Shown piece by piece: positions 18,862 to 27,500 of a DNA stretch of 63,893 bases (the stretch's first letter is position 1; each line of letters starts with the position of its first letter). The DNA is taken from assembly GCA_050260355.1 (NCBI GenBank), contig JBLNBZ010000142.1, forward strand, positions 1-63,893, in the 5' to 3' direction. The translations under genes were made by a program, and so were the position numbers. A model generated the notes under the pieces. The model made no database searches. It was not told the DNA's origin and saw only the letters and a list, made by a program, of their open reading frames with translations. Origin of the DNA: CADEFX01 sp050260355 (GTDB lineage: Bacteria; Pseudomonadota; Alphaproteobacteria; Rhizobiales; Hyphomicrobiaceae).

Positions 18862-19556
18862 GCAGCCACGACAAGGGCGAGGCACACATTCGTGTGCCCC
18901 GCTATTCAGGCAGCGCCCGCATCAACCACTGGATCGTGGCGATCAGCTTCGTGCTTTTGCTGCTGAGCGGGCTGTCGCTGTTCCATCCGAGCCTCTACTG
19001 GCTCAGCGGACTGTTCGGAGGCGGTGCTACCGTGCGCTGGCTCCATCCCTGGATCGGCGTGGTGCTGGTGGTCGGCTTCATCGGCCTTTTCATCCGCTTC
19101 TTCGCACAGAACCTGCCCGAGACCACCGACTTCGTATGGCTCGCCCGCATTCGCGACGTGCTGACGGCCAGGGACCAGTATCTGCCGGAGGTGGGCAAAT
19201 ACAATGCCGGCCAGAAATTCGTGTTCTGGTCGCAAGCGATCCTCGTGGCCACGCTGTTCATCACGGGCCTCGGCCTTTGGCAGACGGGGCTGTCGTACGT
19301 CGAGGAGCTGTTCGGCTTCAAGGCGACCATCGAGCAGCTCAGGCTGGCGGCCTTGATCCATGCCGGCGCCGCTGTGCTGGCGATTACCATCTGGATCATC
19401 CACGTCTATGCGGCGATCTGGGTGCGTGGCACAATCTCGGCCATGACGCGCGGCTTCGTGACCGGTGGCTGGGGCTGGCGGCATCACCGCAAGTGGCTGC
19501 GCAGCGAAGTGGAAAAAGGCGAGATCGAAAGGCCGAAGGTGACGGCGGCAGAGTAG
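18858..19556 (+). CDS. fdnI: Formate dehydrogenase-N cytochrome b556 (gamma) subunit
   Basis: A 232-residue membrane cytochrome b of the FdnI/FdoI family, which takes electrons from FdnH and reduces quinone. Four hydrophobic helices are visible, with histidines suited to heme binding in ARINHWIVA, WLHPWIGVV and LIHAGAAVLAITIWIIHVY. Translation starts at the GTG at 18858, which overlaps the fdnH stop (GTGA), with GGGAGGAAAG upstream. Confidence 0.94.
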   Translation: MSSHDKGEAHIRVPRYSGSARINHWIVAISFVLLLLSGLSLFHPSLYWLSGLFGGGATVRWLHPWIGVVLVVGFIGLFIRFFAQNLPETTDFVWLARIRDVLTARDQYLPEVGKYNAGQKFVFWSQAILVATLFITGLGLWQTGLSYVEELFGFKATIEQLRLAALIHAGAAVLAITIWIIHVYAAIWVRGTISAMTRGFVTGGWGWRHHRKWLRSEVEKGEIERPKVTAAE

Positions 19557-19590
19557 TCCGAATTAGTCCGATCCTCGGTTCGAGGTGCTA

Positions 19591-20505
19591 ATGTCTGATG
19601 TCGGCGGCCCAAGGCCGGGTACGATCATTGGGGAGGCGGCAAAACCGCCATTCGCCGTCCTCCCTAACCCATCCTCCCTGTTCCTCACCCGCTCGGAGCG
19701 GCTGGCGGCGCTCGCGCCAGGGCACGGGCTCGGGCCTTACCTGACGTTCCTTGCGGCGCTGACGCGCGCCCAGCACGACATCCTCCATGACCTGCCTCGG
19801 GCGGCTCTGCCGTCCTTCGAGCGCATCGGCCAGGCGCTGGAGCACGGCATGCCGCCGCTGGCGCGCGCCATGCTCGACGTCGACGACGTGGCGGACGCAA
19901 CCGTTGCGCGCTTCTTGGCTCGCATGGCACGTGCAGAGGTTCCGCAGCAAACCTCTGTGGCTGTTGCCACGCTCGAGGCTCTCTCGCCCGAAGAGCGGCG
20001 CAAGGCCGTGGCCGCGGTGCTGCACGATCAGCCCGCAATTGCAGACGTCGCGCAGCGCGTGCTCATTCAGGCGGGTCTGCAGGTGCACATGGCGCGGCTG
20101 GCGGCATTGCTGCCCGCTGACGACTTGAAGCCGGTCGCCGATGGAGCCTGCCCCGCATGCGGCAGCGCGCCGATGACCAGCTCCGTCGTCGGCTGGCCCA
20201 AGGCGCACAACACCCGCTTCTGCACCTGCTCGCTGTGCGCGACCATGTGGAATGTGGTGCGCGTCAAGTGCGTGATGTGCGGCTCCCCCGACGGCATCGC
20301 CTTCAAGTCGATCGAAGGCCAGCCGGATACGATCAAGGCGGAGACCTGCGACAAGTGCCACAGCTACGTGAAGATCCTCTATCAGGTCAAGGACGCCGTC
20401 CTCGAGCCGATGGCGGACGACGTTGCAACGCTCGGGCTCGACATGCTGCTCGTCGCGGAGGGATGGAAGCGTGGCGGGCAGAACCCGTTTCTGCTGGGCT
20501 ATTGA
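19591..20505 (+). CDS. fdhE: Formate dehydrogenase accessory protein FdhE
   Basis: FdhE is a cytoplasmic rubredoxin-like protein required for maturation of respiratory formate dehydrogenases. This 304-residue version keeps the C-terminal cysteine pairs that bind iron (CPACG, CTCSLC, CVMCG, CDKCH). The ATG at 19591 with a GAGG site is preferred; an in-frame GTG lies two codons upstream. It follows fdnI by 34 bp and precedes selA by 8 bp, placing enzyme maturation and selenocysteine synthesis in one transcript. Confidence 0.93.
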   Translation: MSDVGGPRPGTIIGEAAKPPFAVLPNPSSLFLTRSERLAALAPGHGLGPYLTFLAALTRAQHDILHDLPRAALPSFERIGQALEHGMPPLARAMLDVDDVADATVARFLARMARAEVPQQTSVAVATLEALSPEERRKAVAAVLHDQPAIADVAQRVLIQAGLQVHMARLAALLPADDLKPVADGACPACGSAPMTSSVVGWPKAHNTRFCTCSLCATMWNVVRVKCVMCGSPDGIAFKSIEGQPDTIKAETCDKCHSYVKILYQVKDAVLEPMADDVATLGLDMLLVAEGWKRGGQNPFLLGY

Positions 20506-20513
20506 AACCCGCT

Positions 20514-21956
20514 ATGACCGAGACGCAGCCCGTTAGCAGGTCGAAGCTTCCTTCCGTCGACCAGGTGTTGCGCACCGCGACGGGCAAGCTGGCTGTGGCG
20601 CGCTTCGGTCACGGGGCGACCGTGGGTGCCATCCGCAAGGCGGTTGCAGTTGCGCGCGTGAGCGTACGCAGCGGCGACGGCGCAGCCGCCGACGCAGCAG
20701 CCATGGCCGCCCGCGCCTTTGAGCTCCTCGAAGAGGCCGATGCGCCGAGCCTCAAACGCGTCTTCAATCTCACCGGCACAGTGCTGCACACCAACCTCGG
20801 CCGCGCCGTTCTGCCGGAAAGCGCCATAGCGGCCGCAATCGATGCCATGCGCTCGGCGGTGGCGCTCGAGTTCGACGTGGGCGGGGCGGCGCGCGGCGAG
20901 CGCGACGATCACGTGCGCGGCCTCATTCGGGAGCTGACCGGGGCGGAGGACGCAGCGGTCGTCAACAACAACGCCGGCGCGGTGCTGCTGGTGCTCAACA
21001 CATTCGGATTGGGCAAGGACGCGATCGTCTCGCGCGGCGAGCTGATCGAGATCGGCGGCTCGTTCCGGCTGCCCGACATCATGCTGCGCGCCGGCGCGCG
21101 GCTGGTCGAGGTGGGCACCACCAACCGCACGCATTTCAGGGATTACAAGCAGGCGATTGCCGATTCGAGCGGTCTCATCCTCAAGGCACACACCTCCAAC
21201 TATCTCATCCAGGGCTTCACCAAATCCGTGCCGGCACCGGAGCTCGCCGCCCTGGCGCGCGCGCACAATCTGCCGTTCGTGCACGATCTGGGCTCGGGTG
21301 CGCTCGTGGATCTGGCGCGCTATGGGCTGAAGCGCGAGCCGACCGTCAAGGAGGCGCTGGCCGAAGGCGCCGACCTCGTGACGTTCTCCGGCGACAAGCT
21401 GCTGGGCGGTCCGCAGGCCGGCATCATCGCTGGATCGAAGGAGCTCGTCGCCCGCGTTGCGAAAAACCCCATGAAGCGGGCGTTGCGCGTCGACAAGATC
21501 CGCCTCGCCGCGTTGGAGGCTGTGCTCAAGCTCTACCGCGATCCGGACCGGCTGCCCGAGCTGCTGCCGACGTTGCGCTACTTCGAGCGATCGCGCGCGG
21601 ACATCGCAGCCGTTGCCGCGCGCCTGCGCGATCGCGTCGCCGGTGCGGCGGGTGAGGGCTATGGCGTGTCGGTCACCGAGTGCACGAGCCAGATCGGCTC
21701 CGGAGCCCTGCCGCTGGAGACGCTGCCGAGCGCCGGCCTGGCGATCGAGCCGCTCGCCCGCAAAGGGGCTGGCACGCAGCTCGAGGCGCTGGGGGCAGCC
21801 TTCCGCAGCCTGCCGATCCCCGTGATCGGCCGCGTGCACGATGGAGCCCTCATTCTCGATCTGCGCTGCCTCGACGATGAGGAGGGGTTCGTCGCGCAGC
21901 TCGCGCAATTGCCAGCGCGACTTGACGCTTCAGGAGCCCGGCATGATCGAGCCTAG
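20514..21956 (+). CDS. selA: L-seryl-tRNA(Sec) selenium transferase SelA
   Basis: SelA converts Ser-tRNA(Sec) to Sec-tRNA(Sec) with selenophosphate and PLP. The 480-residue product has the PLP-lysine motif SGDKLLGGPQAG with Lys at residue 295, the same number as the catalytic lysine in E. coli SelA. Other family landmarks are NLTGTVLHTNLGRAVL and the ELIEIGGSFRLPDIM segment. The start ATG lies 8 bp after fdhE. Its end overlaps the following Sel1-repeat gene by 14 bp. Confidence 0.97.
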   Translation: MTETQPVSRSKLPSVDQVLRTATGKLAVARFGHGATVGAIRKAVAVARVSVRSGDGAAADAAAMAARAFELLEEADAPSLKRVFNLTGTVLHTNLGRAVLPESAIAAAIDAMRSAVALEFDVGGAARGERDDHVRGLIRELTGAEDAAVVNNNAGAVLLVLNTFGLGKDAIVSRGELIEIGGSFRLPDIMLRAGARLVEVGTTNRTHFRDYKQAIADSSGLILKAHTSNYLIQGFTKSVPAPELAALARAHNLPFVHDLGSGALVDLARYGLKREPTVKEALAEGADLVTFSGDKLLGGPQAGIIAGSKELVARVAKNPMKRALRVDKIRLAALEAVLKLYRDPDRLPELLPTLRYFERSRADIAAVAARLRDRVAGAAGEGYGVSVTECTSQIGSGALPLETLPSAGLAIEPLARKGAGTQLEALGAAFRSLPIPVIGRVHDGALILDLRCLDDEEGFVAQLAQLPARLDASGARHDRA

Positions 21957-22731
21957 CTCCGCCGCGGAGACAACCGGCACGGCCGCAGAGGACATGGCTG
22001 TGGCCGAGGCCGCCGCCGCGCAAGGGGATTACGACAGCGCGCTCGCGGTCTGGGTCAAGTACGGCCACGCCGGCAACGCGCGCGCCCAGGCTGAGATCGG
22101 CAACTGCTTCATGCGCGGATGGGGCGTGGAGCGCAACACGGACCTCGCGCACCAGTGGCTGAGCCTCGCGGCAAAGGCCGGCGACGCGCTGGGGCAGCGG
22201 CTGCTCGGCGACTTCTACTTCAACGGCGAGGGCGGCAAGCCGGATCGCGCCATCGCCGAGGAATGGTATGCGCGGGCGGCGCGTCAGGGCGAGCCTTATG
22301 CGCAGGACATGCTGTCCTGGATTCTCGTAGACGGCGATCACCGCAAGCCCGACTACGCGGGCGCCCGGCAATGGGCGCTCGAGGCCGCCGCGCAAGGGGT
22401 GGCGGCGTCCATGACCCGCCTTGGCCTGCTCTACAACAATGCCCTCGGCGTGGAGCGCGACACGGCGGCCGCGGCCCAGTGGTGGCGCAAGGCGGCGCTG
22501 CTCGGCGATGCCGACGGCCAGGCCATGCTCGGCGCAGCGTATTATCTGGGCGCGGGCGTCGAGCGCGATCCGGTGGCGGCGCTCGCCTGGCTGACGCGCG
22601 CACGGCGTGCCCGCAGCACGTTCGCCGACAGGTTCTACCTCGGTGTTCGCGACGCGTGCACGCCCGAGCAGCGCCGCGAGGCCGAGCGCCGCGCCGATGA
22701 ACCACTCGAGCCCGCGGTGACCGCGTCATGA
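21943..22731 (+). CDS. Sel1-repeat (TPR-like) protein inside the selenium operon
   Basis: A 262-residue protein made largely of Sel1-type repeats of about 36 residues, seen as recurring units such as AQAEIGNCFMRGWGVERN, GQRLLGDFYFNGEG, SMTRLGLLYNNALGVERD and GQAMLGAAYYLGAGVERD. These helical repeats mediate protein-protein contacts. No signal peptide is seen, so it is probably cytoplasmic. It overlaps the end of selA by 14 bp and the start of selB by 4 bp (ATGA), so its translation is likely coupled to both. Sel1 here is a repeat name only, not a selenium gene. Its role is unknown. Confidence 0.85.
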   Translation: MIEPSSAAETTGTAAEDMAVAEAAAAQGDYDSALAVWVKYGHAGNARAQAEIGNCFMRGWGVERNTDLAHQWLSLAAKAGDALGQRLLGDFYFNGEGGKPDRAIAEEWYARAARQGEPYAQDMLSWILVDGDHRKPDYAGARQWALEAAAQGVAASMTRLGLLYNNALGVERDTAAAAQWWRKAALLGDADGQAMLGAAYYLGAGVERDPVAALAWLTRARRARSTFADRFYLGVRDACTPEQRREAERRADEPLEPAVTAS

Positions 22732-24746
22732 TCGTCGGCACCGCGGGCCATATCGACCATGGCAAGACCGCGCTGATCAAGGCGCTGACCGGCGTCGAGA
22801 CGGACCGGCTCAAGGAGGAGAAGGCGCGCGGCATCTCGATCGACCTCGGCTTCGCCTATTGGCCGCGCCCCAACGGCGAGATCATCGGCTTCGTCGACGT
22901 GCCTGGGCACGAAGGCCTCGTGCACAACATGCTGGCCGGCGCCACCGGCATCGACTTCGTCGTCCTCGTCATCGCCGCCGACGACGGCGTCATGCCTCAG
23001 ACGCGCGAGCACCTCGCCATCATGGACCTGCTCGGGTTGCGGCACGGCGTCGTCGCCCTCAACAAGTGCGATCTCGTGGATGAGGACCGGTTGGCGGCCG
23101 TCAGCGGCGAGATCGAAGCCGTGCTAGCCGGCACGGGGCTCGAAGGCGCCGAGATCCTTCCTGTCTCGGCAGTCACCGGCGCCGGCATTCCGGCACTCGC
23201 ACAACGCCTCGATCGGGCCTTGCAGGAGGTGGAGGCGCGCGCCGCGAGCGGACGCTTTCGCTTGGCCGTGGACCGCGTGTTCACGCTGGCCGGACTCGGC
23301 ACGGCGGTGACCGGGACGGTCCTCTCGGGCCGGGTCCGGGTCGAGGATCGCGTGCTCGTCAGTCCGTCGGGGCTTGAGGCGCGCGTGCGCTCGATCAATG
23401 CGCAGAACAAGCCCGTCGAGGAGGGCGTAGCCGGCCAGCGATGCGCGCTGGTGCTCAGCGGGCCGCACATCGACAAGGAGGCGGTGCACCGCGGCGATGT
23501 GGTGCTCGATCCGGCGCTGCACGCGCCGGCTGCGCGCATAGACGCCAGTCTGCGCGTGCTGCCCTCCGAGCCCCGGCCGATCGGCCAGTGGTTCCCGGTG
23601 AGGGTTCACCACGCCGCGGCGGACGTCGCCGGGCGCATCGTCGTGCTGCGCGACACCCCGATCAATCCTGGCGAGAGCGAGTACGTGCAACTCGTTCTTG
23701 AGCGGCCCTTGGCGGCAGCGGCCGGCGATCGCTTCGTCATCCGCGACACGTCATCCAGCCGCACCGTCGGCGGCGGCGCGTTCATCGATCTGCGCGCGCC
23801 CGAGCGCCGCCGGCGCACACCCGAGCGCCGCGCCGAGATCGACGCCATGGCCGAGCGCAATCCCGTCCAGGCGCTGGCACGCGTGCTCGAAGGGCCCGGC
23901 GGATGGATCGATTTCGATGCCTTCTGCCGCGACCGGGCCATCGGCGCTGAGACCGCCGCACGCATCGAGGCCGATCTGGGGCTGGTCCTGCTCGAGCAGG
24001 GAGCCGCGCGCATGGCCATGCTGCCGCAAACGTGGGAGCGGCTGCGCGAGCGCATCGGCCGCACCCTCGATGCGTTCCACAGCGAGCGGCCTGACCTGCC
24101 GGGCATCGGTGTCGAGCATCTGCGCAAGGATGACAAGCCCATCCTGCCCGCGCCGATATTCCTGGCGGCGCTGCGCAGGCTGTCCGGCCTCGGCGAGCTG
24201 GTGCTCGACCGCACCTGGGTGCGCCGCCCTGGCCATCAGGTCAAATTCTCCGCCGAGGAGGAAAAGCTCTGGAGCCTCATCCGGCCGCGGCTCGCGGGCG
24301 AGCCGTACCGGCCGCCGCGCGTGCGCGACATCGCCAGGGCCATGGACATCGACGAGACCTTCGTGCGCCGCCTCATGCGCATGGCCGCGCGCCGGGGCGA
24401 CGTGGAGGAGATCGCTCACGACCACTTCTTCCTGCGCCCCGTGGTGCAGCGCATGGCGGAGATCGCCATGGAGGTTGCGGCCGCCTCGGAAACGGGTAGG
24501 TTCACCGCCGCCGAGTTCCGCGATCGGCTGCACAACGGCCGCAAGGTGGCGATCCAGATCCTCGAGTTCTTCGACCGGCACGGATTTACCATCCGGCGCC
24601 AGGACTTGCGGCGCATCAATCCGGCGCGCATAGAGTTTTTCGCGCCGAAAGCGGCGCAGGCAGACAACGGAGGAGTCCCGCTCCCGGTGGGGCGACCGGA
24701 CTTCAAATCCTCGGTGAAATCCAATAATATTAATACGTTAATGTAA
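22728..24746 (+). CDS. selB: Selenocysteine-specific elongation factor SelB, C-terminus altered by element insertion
   Basis: SelB carries Sec-tRNA(Sec) to UGA codons marked by a SECIS. The 672-residue product has the GTPase P-loop GTAGHIDHGKTALI, switch motif DVPGHEGL, NKCD, elongation-factor beta-barrels (about 170-370) and C-terminal winged-helix domains that bind the SECIS. The last 26 residues after about QADN are not SelB-like: they read through the first 42 nt of the tRNA-Sec gene and into the element (ending NNINTLM). Before insertion the frame would have continued through all of selC. The functional domains appear complete. Confidence 0.95.
   Translation: MIVGTAGHIDHGKTALIKALTGVETDRLKEEKARGISIDLGFAYWPRPNGEIIGFVDVPGHEGLVHNMLAGATGIDFVVLVIAADDGVMPQTREHLAIMDLLGLRHGVVALNKCDLVDEDRLAAVSGEIEAVLAGTGLEGAEILPVSAVTGAGIPALAQRLDRALQEVEARAASGRFRLAVDRVFTLAGLGTAVTGTVLSGRVRVEDRVLVSPSGLEARVRSINAQNKPVEEGVAGQRCALVLSGPHIDKEAVHRGDVVLDPALHAPAARIDASLRVLPSEPRPIGQWFPVRVHHAAADVAGRIVVLRDTPINPGESEYVQLVLERPLAAAAGDRFVIRDTSSSRTVGGGAFIDLRAPERRRRTPERRAEIDAMAERNPVQALARVLEGPGGWIDFDAFCRDRAIGAETAARIEADLGLVLLEQGAARMAMLPQTWERLRERIGRTLDAFHSERPDLPGIGVEHLRKDDKPILPAPIFLAALRRLSGLGELVLDRTWVRRPGHQVKFSAEEEKLWSLIRPRLAGEPYRPPRVRDIARAMDIDETFVRRLMRMAARRGDVEEIAHDHFFLRPVVQRMAEIAMEVAAASETGRFTAAEFRDRLHNGRKVAIQILEFFDRHGFTIRRQDLRRINPARIEFFAPKAAQADNGGVPLPVGRPDFKSSVKSNNINTLM
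24669..24710 (+). repeat. Left attachment site (attL): 5' half of tRNA-Sec gene
   Basis: These 42 bp are identical to the first 42 nt of the intact tRNA-Sec gene at 39448-39489, covering acceptor strand, D-arm and the anticodon arm through AATCC. Sequence diverges immediately after. It is the stump of the original selC left attached to selB. Confidence 0.93.
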
Positions 24747-24902
24747 TGCCTATTGATTAAGTCACAACTACGCTGCAGTATTCTTCCATCTTAATATCAG
24801 CCCGTTCCGCATTTTGTCAAATAGCTTCGTGAGCTTTCAACCTGCGAATGCTAGCAACTGCGCCAGTTTGCATCCCGGACCGAGACGTTAAGGCCGACTG
24901 GT

Positions 24903-25268
24903 CTATCTGGCGCGGCGCGCAATCATTTCGGCAATTGCGTTGACAAGGGGGATGCTGTCGATCGTGCCAACTCGACCCATGTAGAGATAGTCGAGGCTCA
25001 GCTCGGGGTGCCGAGCGATCAGTTTCATGGCCGTCTTGAGGCCAAGGCTTTTCTTGCCGTTCTCGACATCGCTATAGGCGGAGCCGGAGATGCTGGTCTG
25101 GCTGATAAATTCCTTATGTGTGGAAATCCCCTTGGCCATTCGGAAAAGCTCTAGCCTCTCACCGACGTTGCGATAGGGTGTTGGGCCACTCGCTTTCCTG
25201 CCGCGTTTCACGGCAGCCACGCGCCTGTTGGGATGTTCAGCGTCTTGCGGATTGACATATTCCGGCAT
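24903..25268 (-). CDS. XRE-type helix-turn-helix regulator
   Basis: A 121-residue protein with a Cro/C1-type DNA-binding domain in the middle: GERLELFRMAKGIST, then SQTSISGSAYSDVENGKKSLGLKTAMKLIAR, the usual five-helix layout. A basic N-terminal extension precedes it. It sits at the left end of the element next to the integrase and could repress excision or lytic-type genes. A 17-bp palindrome at 27296 is a possible target, but no link is shown. Confidence 0.75.
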   Translation of the reverse strand: MPEYVNPQDAEHPNRRVAAVKRGRKASGPTPYRNVGERLELFRMAKGISTHKEFISQTSISGSAYSDVENGKKSLGLKTAMKLIARHPELSLDYLYMGRVGTIDSIPLVNAIAEMIARRAR

Positions 25269-25357
25269 TGGATCCCCCGGAGTTTACAACATGGTCCGCC
25301 ATGTTGGTCGAGTCGTGGTGCCTTGGCGTGGCCTTAGAAGTAAATAGGTGTGGAAAT

Positions 25358-26566
25358 CTAGCCCCTTAGCAGGGCCATTTCTCCTGCCGAGAGCAAGTCT
25401 ACATCGTCTGTCGGGGGGAACAGGTGTCCGTAGGTATCCAGCGTCATCGAGACCGTCGAGTGCCCAAGTCGCGTCTGAACCACCTTGGGCGGCAACTCTA
25501 AGCCGCCGTCGGCCCTCCGATTGATACACCAGCTTGCATAGAAGTGGCGAAATGCGTGAGTGCCGGTGTAGCGGCCTTGATACTCGGGACGACCGTTCTT
25601 TCCGGTTACAACCTTGCCCTCAGCGTCAGTCGTCGCTGTGACGATGCCAGCCTTGTGCAGTGTGGGACACAGGCCCTGATAGACCAAATCAGTATGAGAT
25701 ATTGCCCGCCCCTCTCGGTTGGGGAACACCAAGTCTATCTTGGGCGCCCCGGGCTTCAGGGGCGGGGCAGCGATCTTCCACTCGCGCAGAGTGTTCGTCA
25801 CAAATCGACCGACGGGGATGGAGCGCGTACCTGCTGCGCTCTTTGGCGGTCCGAAATGCCCAGCACGGTCTACGCGCTGACGCACACGGATTACGCCCTT
25901 CTCTAGGTCTATATCGCTCCACTGCAGGGCTCGAAGCTCGCTCGACCTGAGGCCGGTAAAGATCAGAGTGACCAGCATCGGCCGCCACTTGCCCTCGGCG
26001 GCTGCCAGGATGCGACTGATCTCGTCGGGCGTCGGGATGTCCACGCCGACCTGAAGTTTCGCCTTTCGGGCGTCGTTGCCCCTGCGGCGATTCCGCTTCA
26101 TGTCACGTACAGGATTCTTCGCGGCGAGCCCTCGCTCAACGGCATCAGCCAGCATCGTGCCTAGCGTGACCAGTACCTTGCGGACCATCGCATGGCTTCT
26201 GCCGTTGGCCCGCAATTGATCTTCGAACTTGCGCACTCCCGGGACGGTCAAGTTGGATAATCTGATCGAGCCGAGAAACGGATAGATATGGAGGCGTAGA
26301 TGGGTCTCATATCCCTCAGTCGTGCTGCGCTCCAAGCCAGATAGCTCAGCGGCATCTAGCCATTGCTGGCCCGCTTCTTTGACTGTGACCGACGCGCGGT
26401 CTGGGACGTGCGTTCCGTCGAGTATGTCACTGCCATTCCGTTGTATCCAGATCTGAGCCTCTTGCTGTGTGGCGAATTGCTTGGAGCGCCGCCTGTAGTT
26501 GTTGTCCCGATAGATTAGTTGGAATGGTTTTCTCTGGCCGTTTCTATATCTAATGTTAAACCTCAT
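25358..26566 (-). CDS. Tyrosine recombinase (integrase)
   Basis: A 402-residue phage-type integrase that would insert and excise the element at selC. The catalytic residues are visible: Arg in FTGLRSSELRALQW, His-x-x-Arg in THAFRHFYASW, His in LGHSTVSMT and the nucleophile Tyr in LDTYGHLFP. The N-terminal part has an arm-type/AP2-like fold (RYRNGQRKPFQLIYRD) and a SAM-like core-binding domain. It points toward attL, with its promoter in the 26567-26767 region facing the excisionase-like gene. Length is normal. Confidence 0.94.
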   Translation of the reverse strand: MRFNIRYRNGQRKPFQLIYRDNNYRRRSKQFATQQEAQIWIQRNGSDILDGTHVPDRASVTVKEAGQQWLDAAELSGLERSTTEGYETHLRLHIYPFLGSIRLSNLTVPGVRKFEDQLRANGRSHAMVRKVLVTLGTMLADAVERGLAAKNPVRDMKRNRRRGNDARKAKLQVGVDIPTPDEISRILAAAEGKWRPMLVTLIFTGLRSSELRALQWSDIDLEKGVIRVRQRVDRAGHFGPPKSAAGTRSIPVGRFVTNTLREWKIAAPPLKPGAPKIDLVFPNREGRAISHTDLVYQGLCPTLHKAGIVTATTDAEGKVVTGKNGRPEYQGRYTGTHAFRHFYASWCINRRADGGLELPPKVVQTRLGHSTVSMTLDTYGHLFPPTDDVDLLSAGEMALLRG

Positions 26567-26660
26567 GCTAGACGGCTCCCTAATTAGTTGTGGACTAGTA
26601 AAAGGCGACGATTAGAACACTCGATTACCTTTGTTGTACTGCATGGGGATGGGCCGGGTT

Positions 26661-26709
26661 CATTGAAACGGCCGGTAATATTGGGGTATTATTGCCATTG
26701 AAACGGCCG
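26661..26709. repeat. Two 14-bp direct repeats in the int/xis control region
   Basis: CATTGAAACGGCCG occurs at 26661-26674 and 26696-26709, spaced 35 bp start to start, between the divergent integrase and excisionase-like genes. An 11-bp inverted match (CGGCCGTTTCA) recurs at 27140-27150. The spacing of about three helical turns suits regulator or excisionase binding. Confidence 0.7.
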
Positions 26710-26767
26710 TCGCGCAACCGGCCGGGGTCCACGGGATATGCGCGGTTTTGAAAAGGAGTAGAGCGTA

Positions 26768-26971
26768 ATGAGCGGAGACGAGAAATCGCCTAGACCTCTG
26801 GAGATAATCTGGGGTGCAGAGGCAATCGCGAAAACGATCGGCCTGAATAGGAGGCAAACTTATCGACTTCTCGAACGGGGCGCCCTGAAAGGGGCATCAA
26901 AGATCGGGTCTAAGTACTTCATCACTAGAGAAGCCCTGATCCAGAACTTCAGAGAAGCCGTAAGAGAGTGA
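26768..26971 (+). CDS. Small helix-turn-helix protein (excisionase/AlpA-like)
   Basis: A 67-residue protein with a winged-helix, MerR/excisionase-type pattern: GAEAIAKTIGLNRRQTYRLLERGALKGASKIGSKYFITREALIQNF. Such proteins direct excision or activate an integrase promoter. It is divergent from the integrase across a 200-bp region containing two 14-bp direct repeats. GAAAAGGAG upstream of the ATG is a good ribosome binding site. Confidence 0.78.
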   Translation: MSGDEKSPRPLEIIWGAEAIAKTIGLNRRQTYRLLERGALKGASKIGSKYFITREALIQNFREAVRE

Positions 26972-27295
26972 TGGTGCGTGACTTCCGGAACCACGAGTAT
27001 AAGATGGCTCGCCACTTATCTAGACAATGTTGAGTCCGCGAATGCTGATTGCAAAACCACCCCAAATCCCAACCCCTTCGTATGGCCAGACCGGGTTCGG
27101 ATCGAACCCATCGCCAGGGGCCGATTTCCGGGCCGTGGGCGGCCGTTTCATGGTTGGGGGTACCATGGGTGGCGGCGGCGAACGGCGGCCGTCCATGGGC
27201 GCGTTTTCCGGGTCGGCGGGGGCCGATGAGGCCGCAACTACGTCCGGTTCCTCGTCATCTTTCCCCCTAGTAGGGAGTAGCGGTCCATCTTATCG

Positions 27296-27312
27296 TGGTA
27301 AATTATTTACCA
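27296..27312. promoter_or_regulatory. 17-bp operator-like palindrome
   Basis: TGGTAAAT-T-ATTTACCA is a perfect inverted repeat around one base, about 200 bp upstream of the DUF3631 gene. Size and symmetry resemble phage repressor operators. The XRE regulator of the element is a natural candidate ligand. Confidence 0.55.
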
Positions 27313-27414
27313 CCCTCCTTATCCGCCGCGAGTCAGTGAACAATCAACCCCCTGTAGGAGAGGAGCCCTCAGTTCTGTTCGCATGGAATTTTCGACACGC
27401 GAGCCGATCAGGTG

Positions 27415-27446
27415 AAAAGGAGGCTGCGGGGGAACAGCCTCCTTTT
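27415..27446 (+). terminator. Rho-independent terminator
   Basis: AAAAGGAGGCTG (27415-27426) pairs perfectly with CAGCCTCCTTTT (27435-27446) across an 8-nt loop, a symmetric GC stem with A/T tails. It separates the xis region from the DUF3631 gene and could act in both directions. Confidence 0.8.
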
Positions 27447-27500
27447 ATCTCATGGCACGATCGATGACCACTTCGGCCCGATCCGAGGGAAGCCGAAGTG

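Larger units (their letters stand above)
26972..27500. other. Control region with palindrome and terminator
   Basis: Two overlapping open frames (near 26978-27229 and 27027-27467) cross this GC-rich stretch, but neither has a recognisable domain and the longer one runs through a clear terminator hairpin, so I do not call a gene. It holds an inverted match of the 14-bp repeat, the 17-bp palindrome at 27296 and a terminator at 27415. Confidence 0.45.

Noticed and set aside
24747..24902. AT-rich inverted motifs next to attL
   Set aside because: They may be integrase arm sites, but no repeated motif is clear enough to define them.
27027..27467. Open frame of 146 codons, Gly/Ser-rich
   Set aside because: It reads through a perfect terminator hairpin and a palindrome, and shows no domain.
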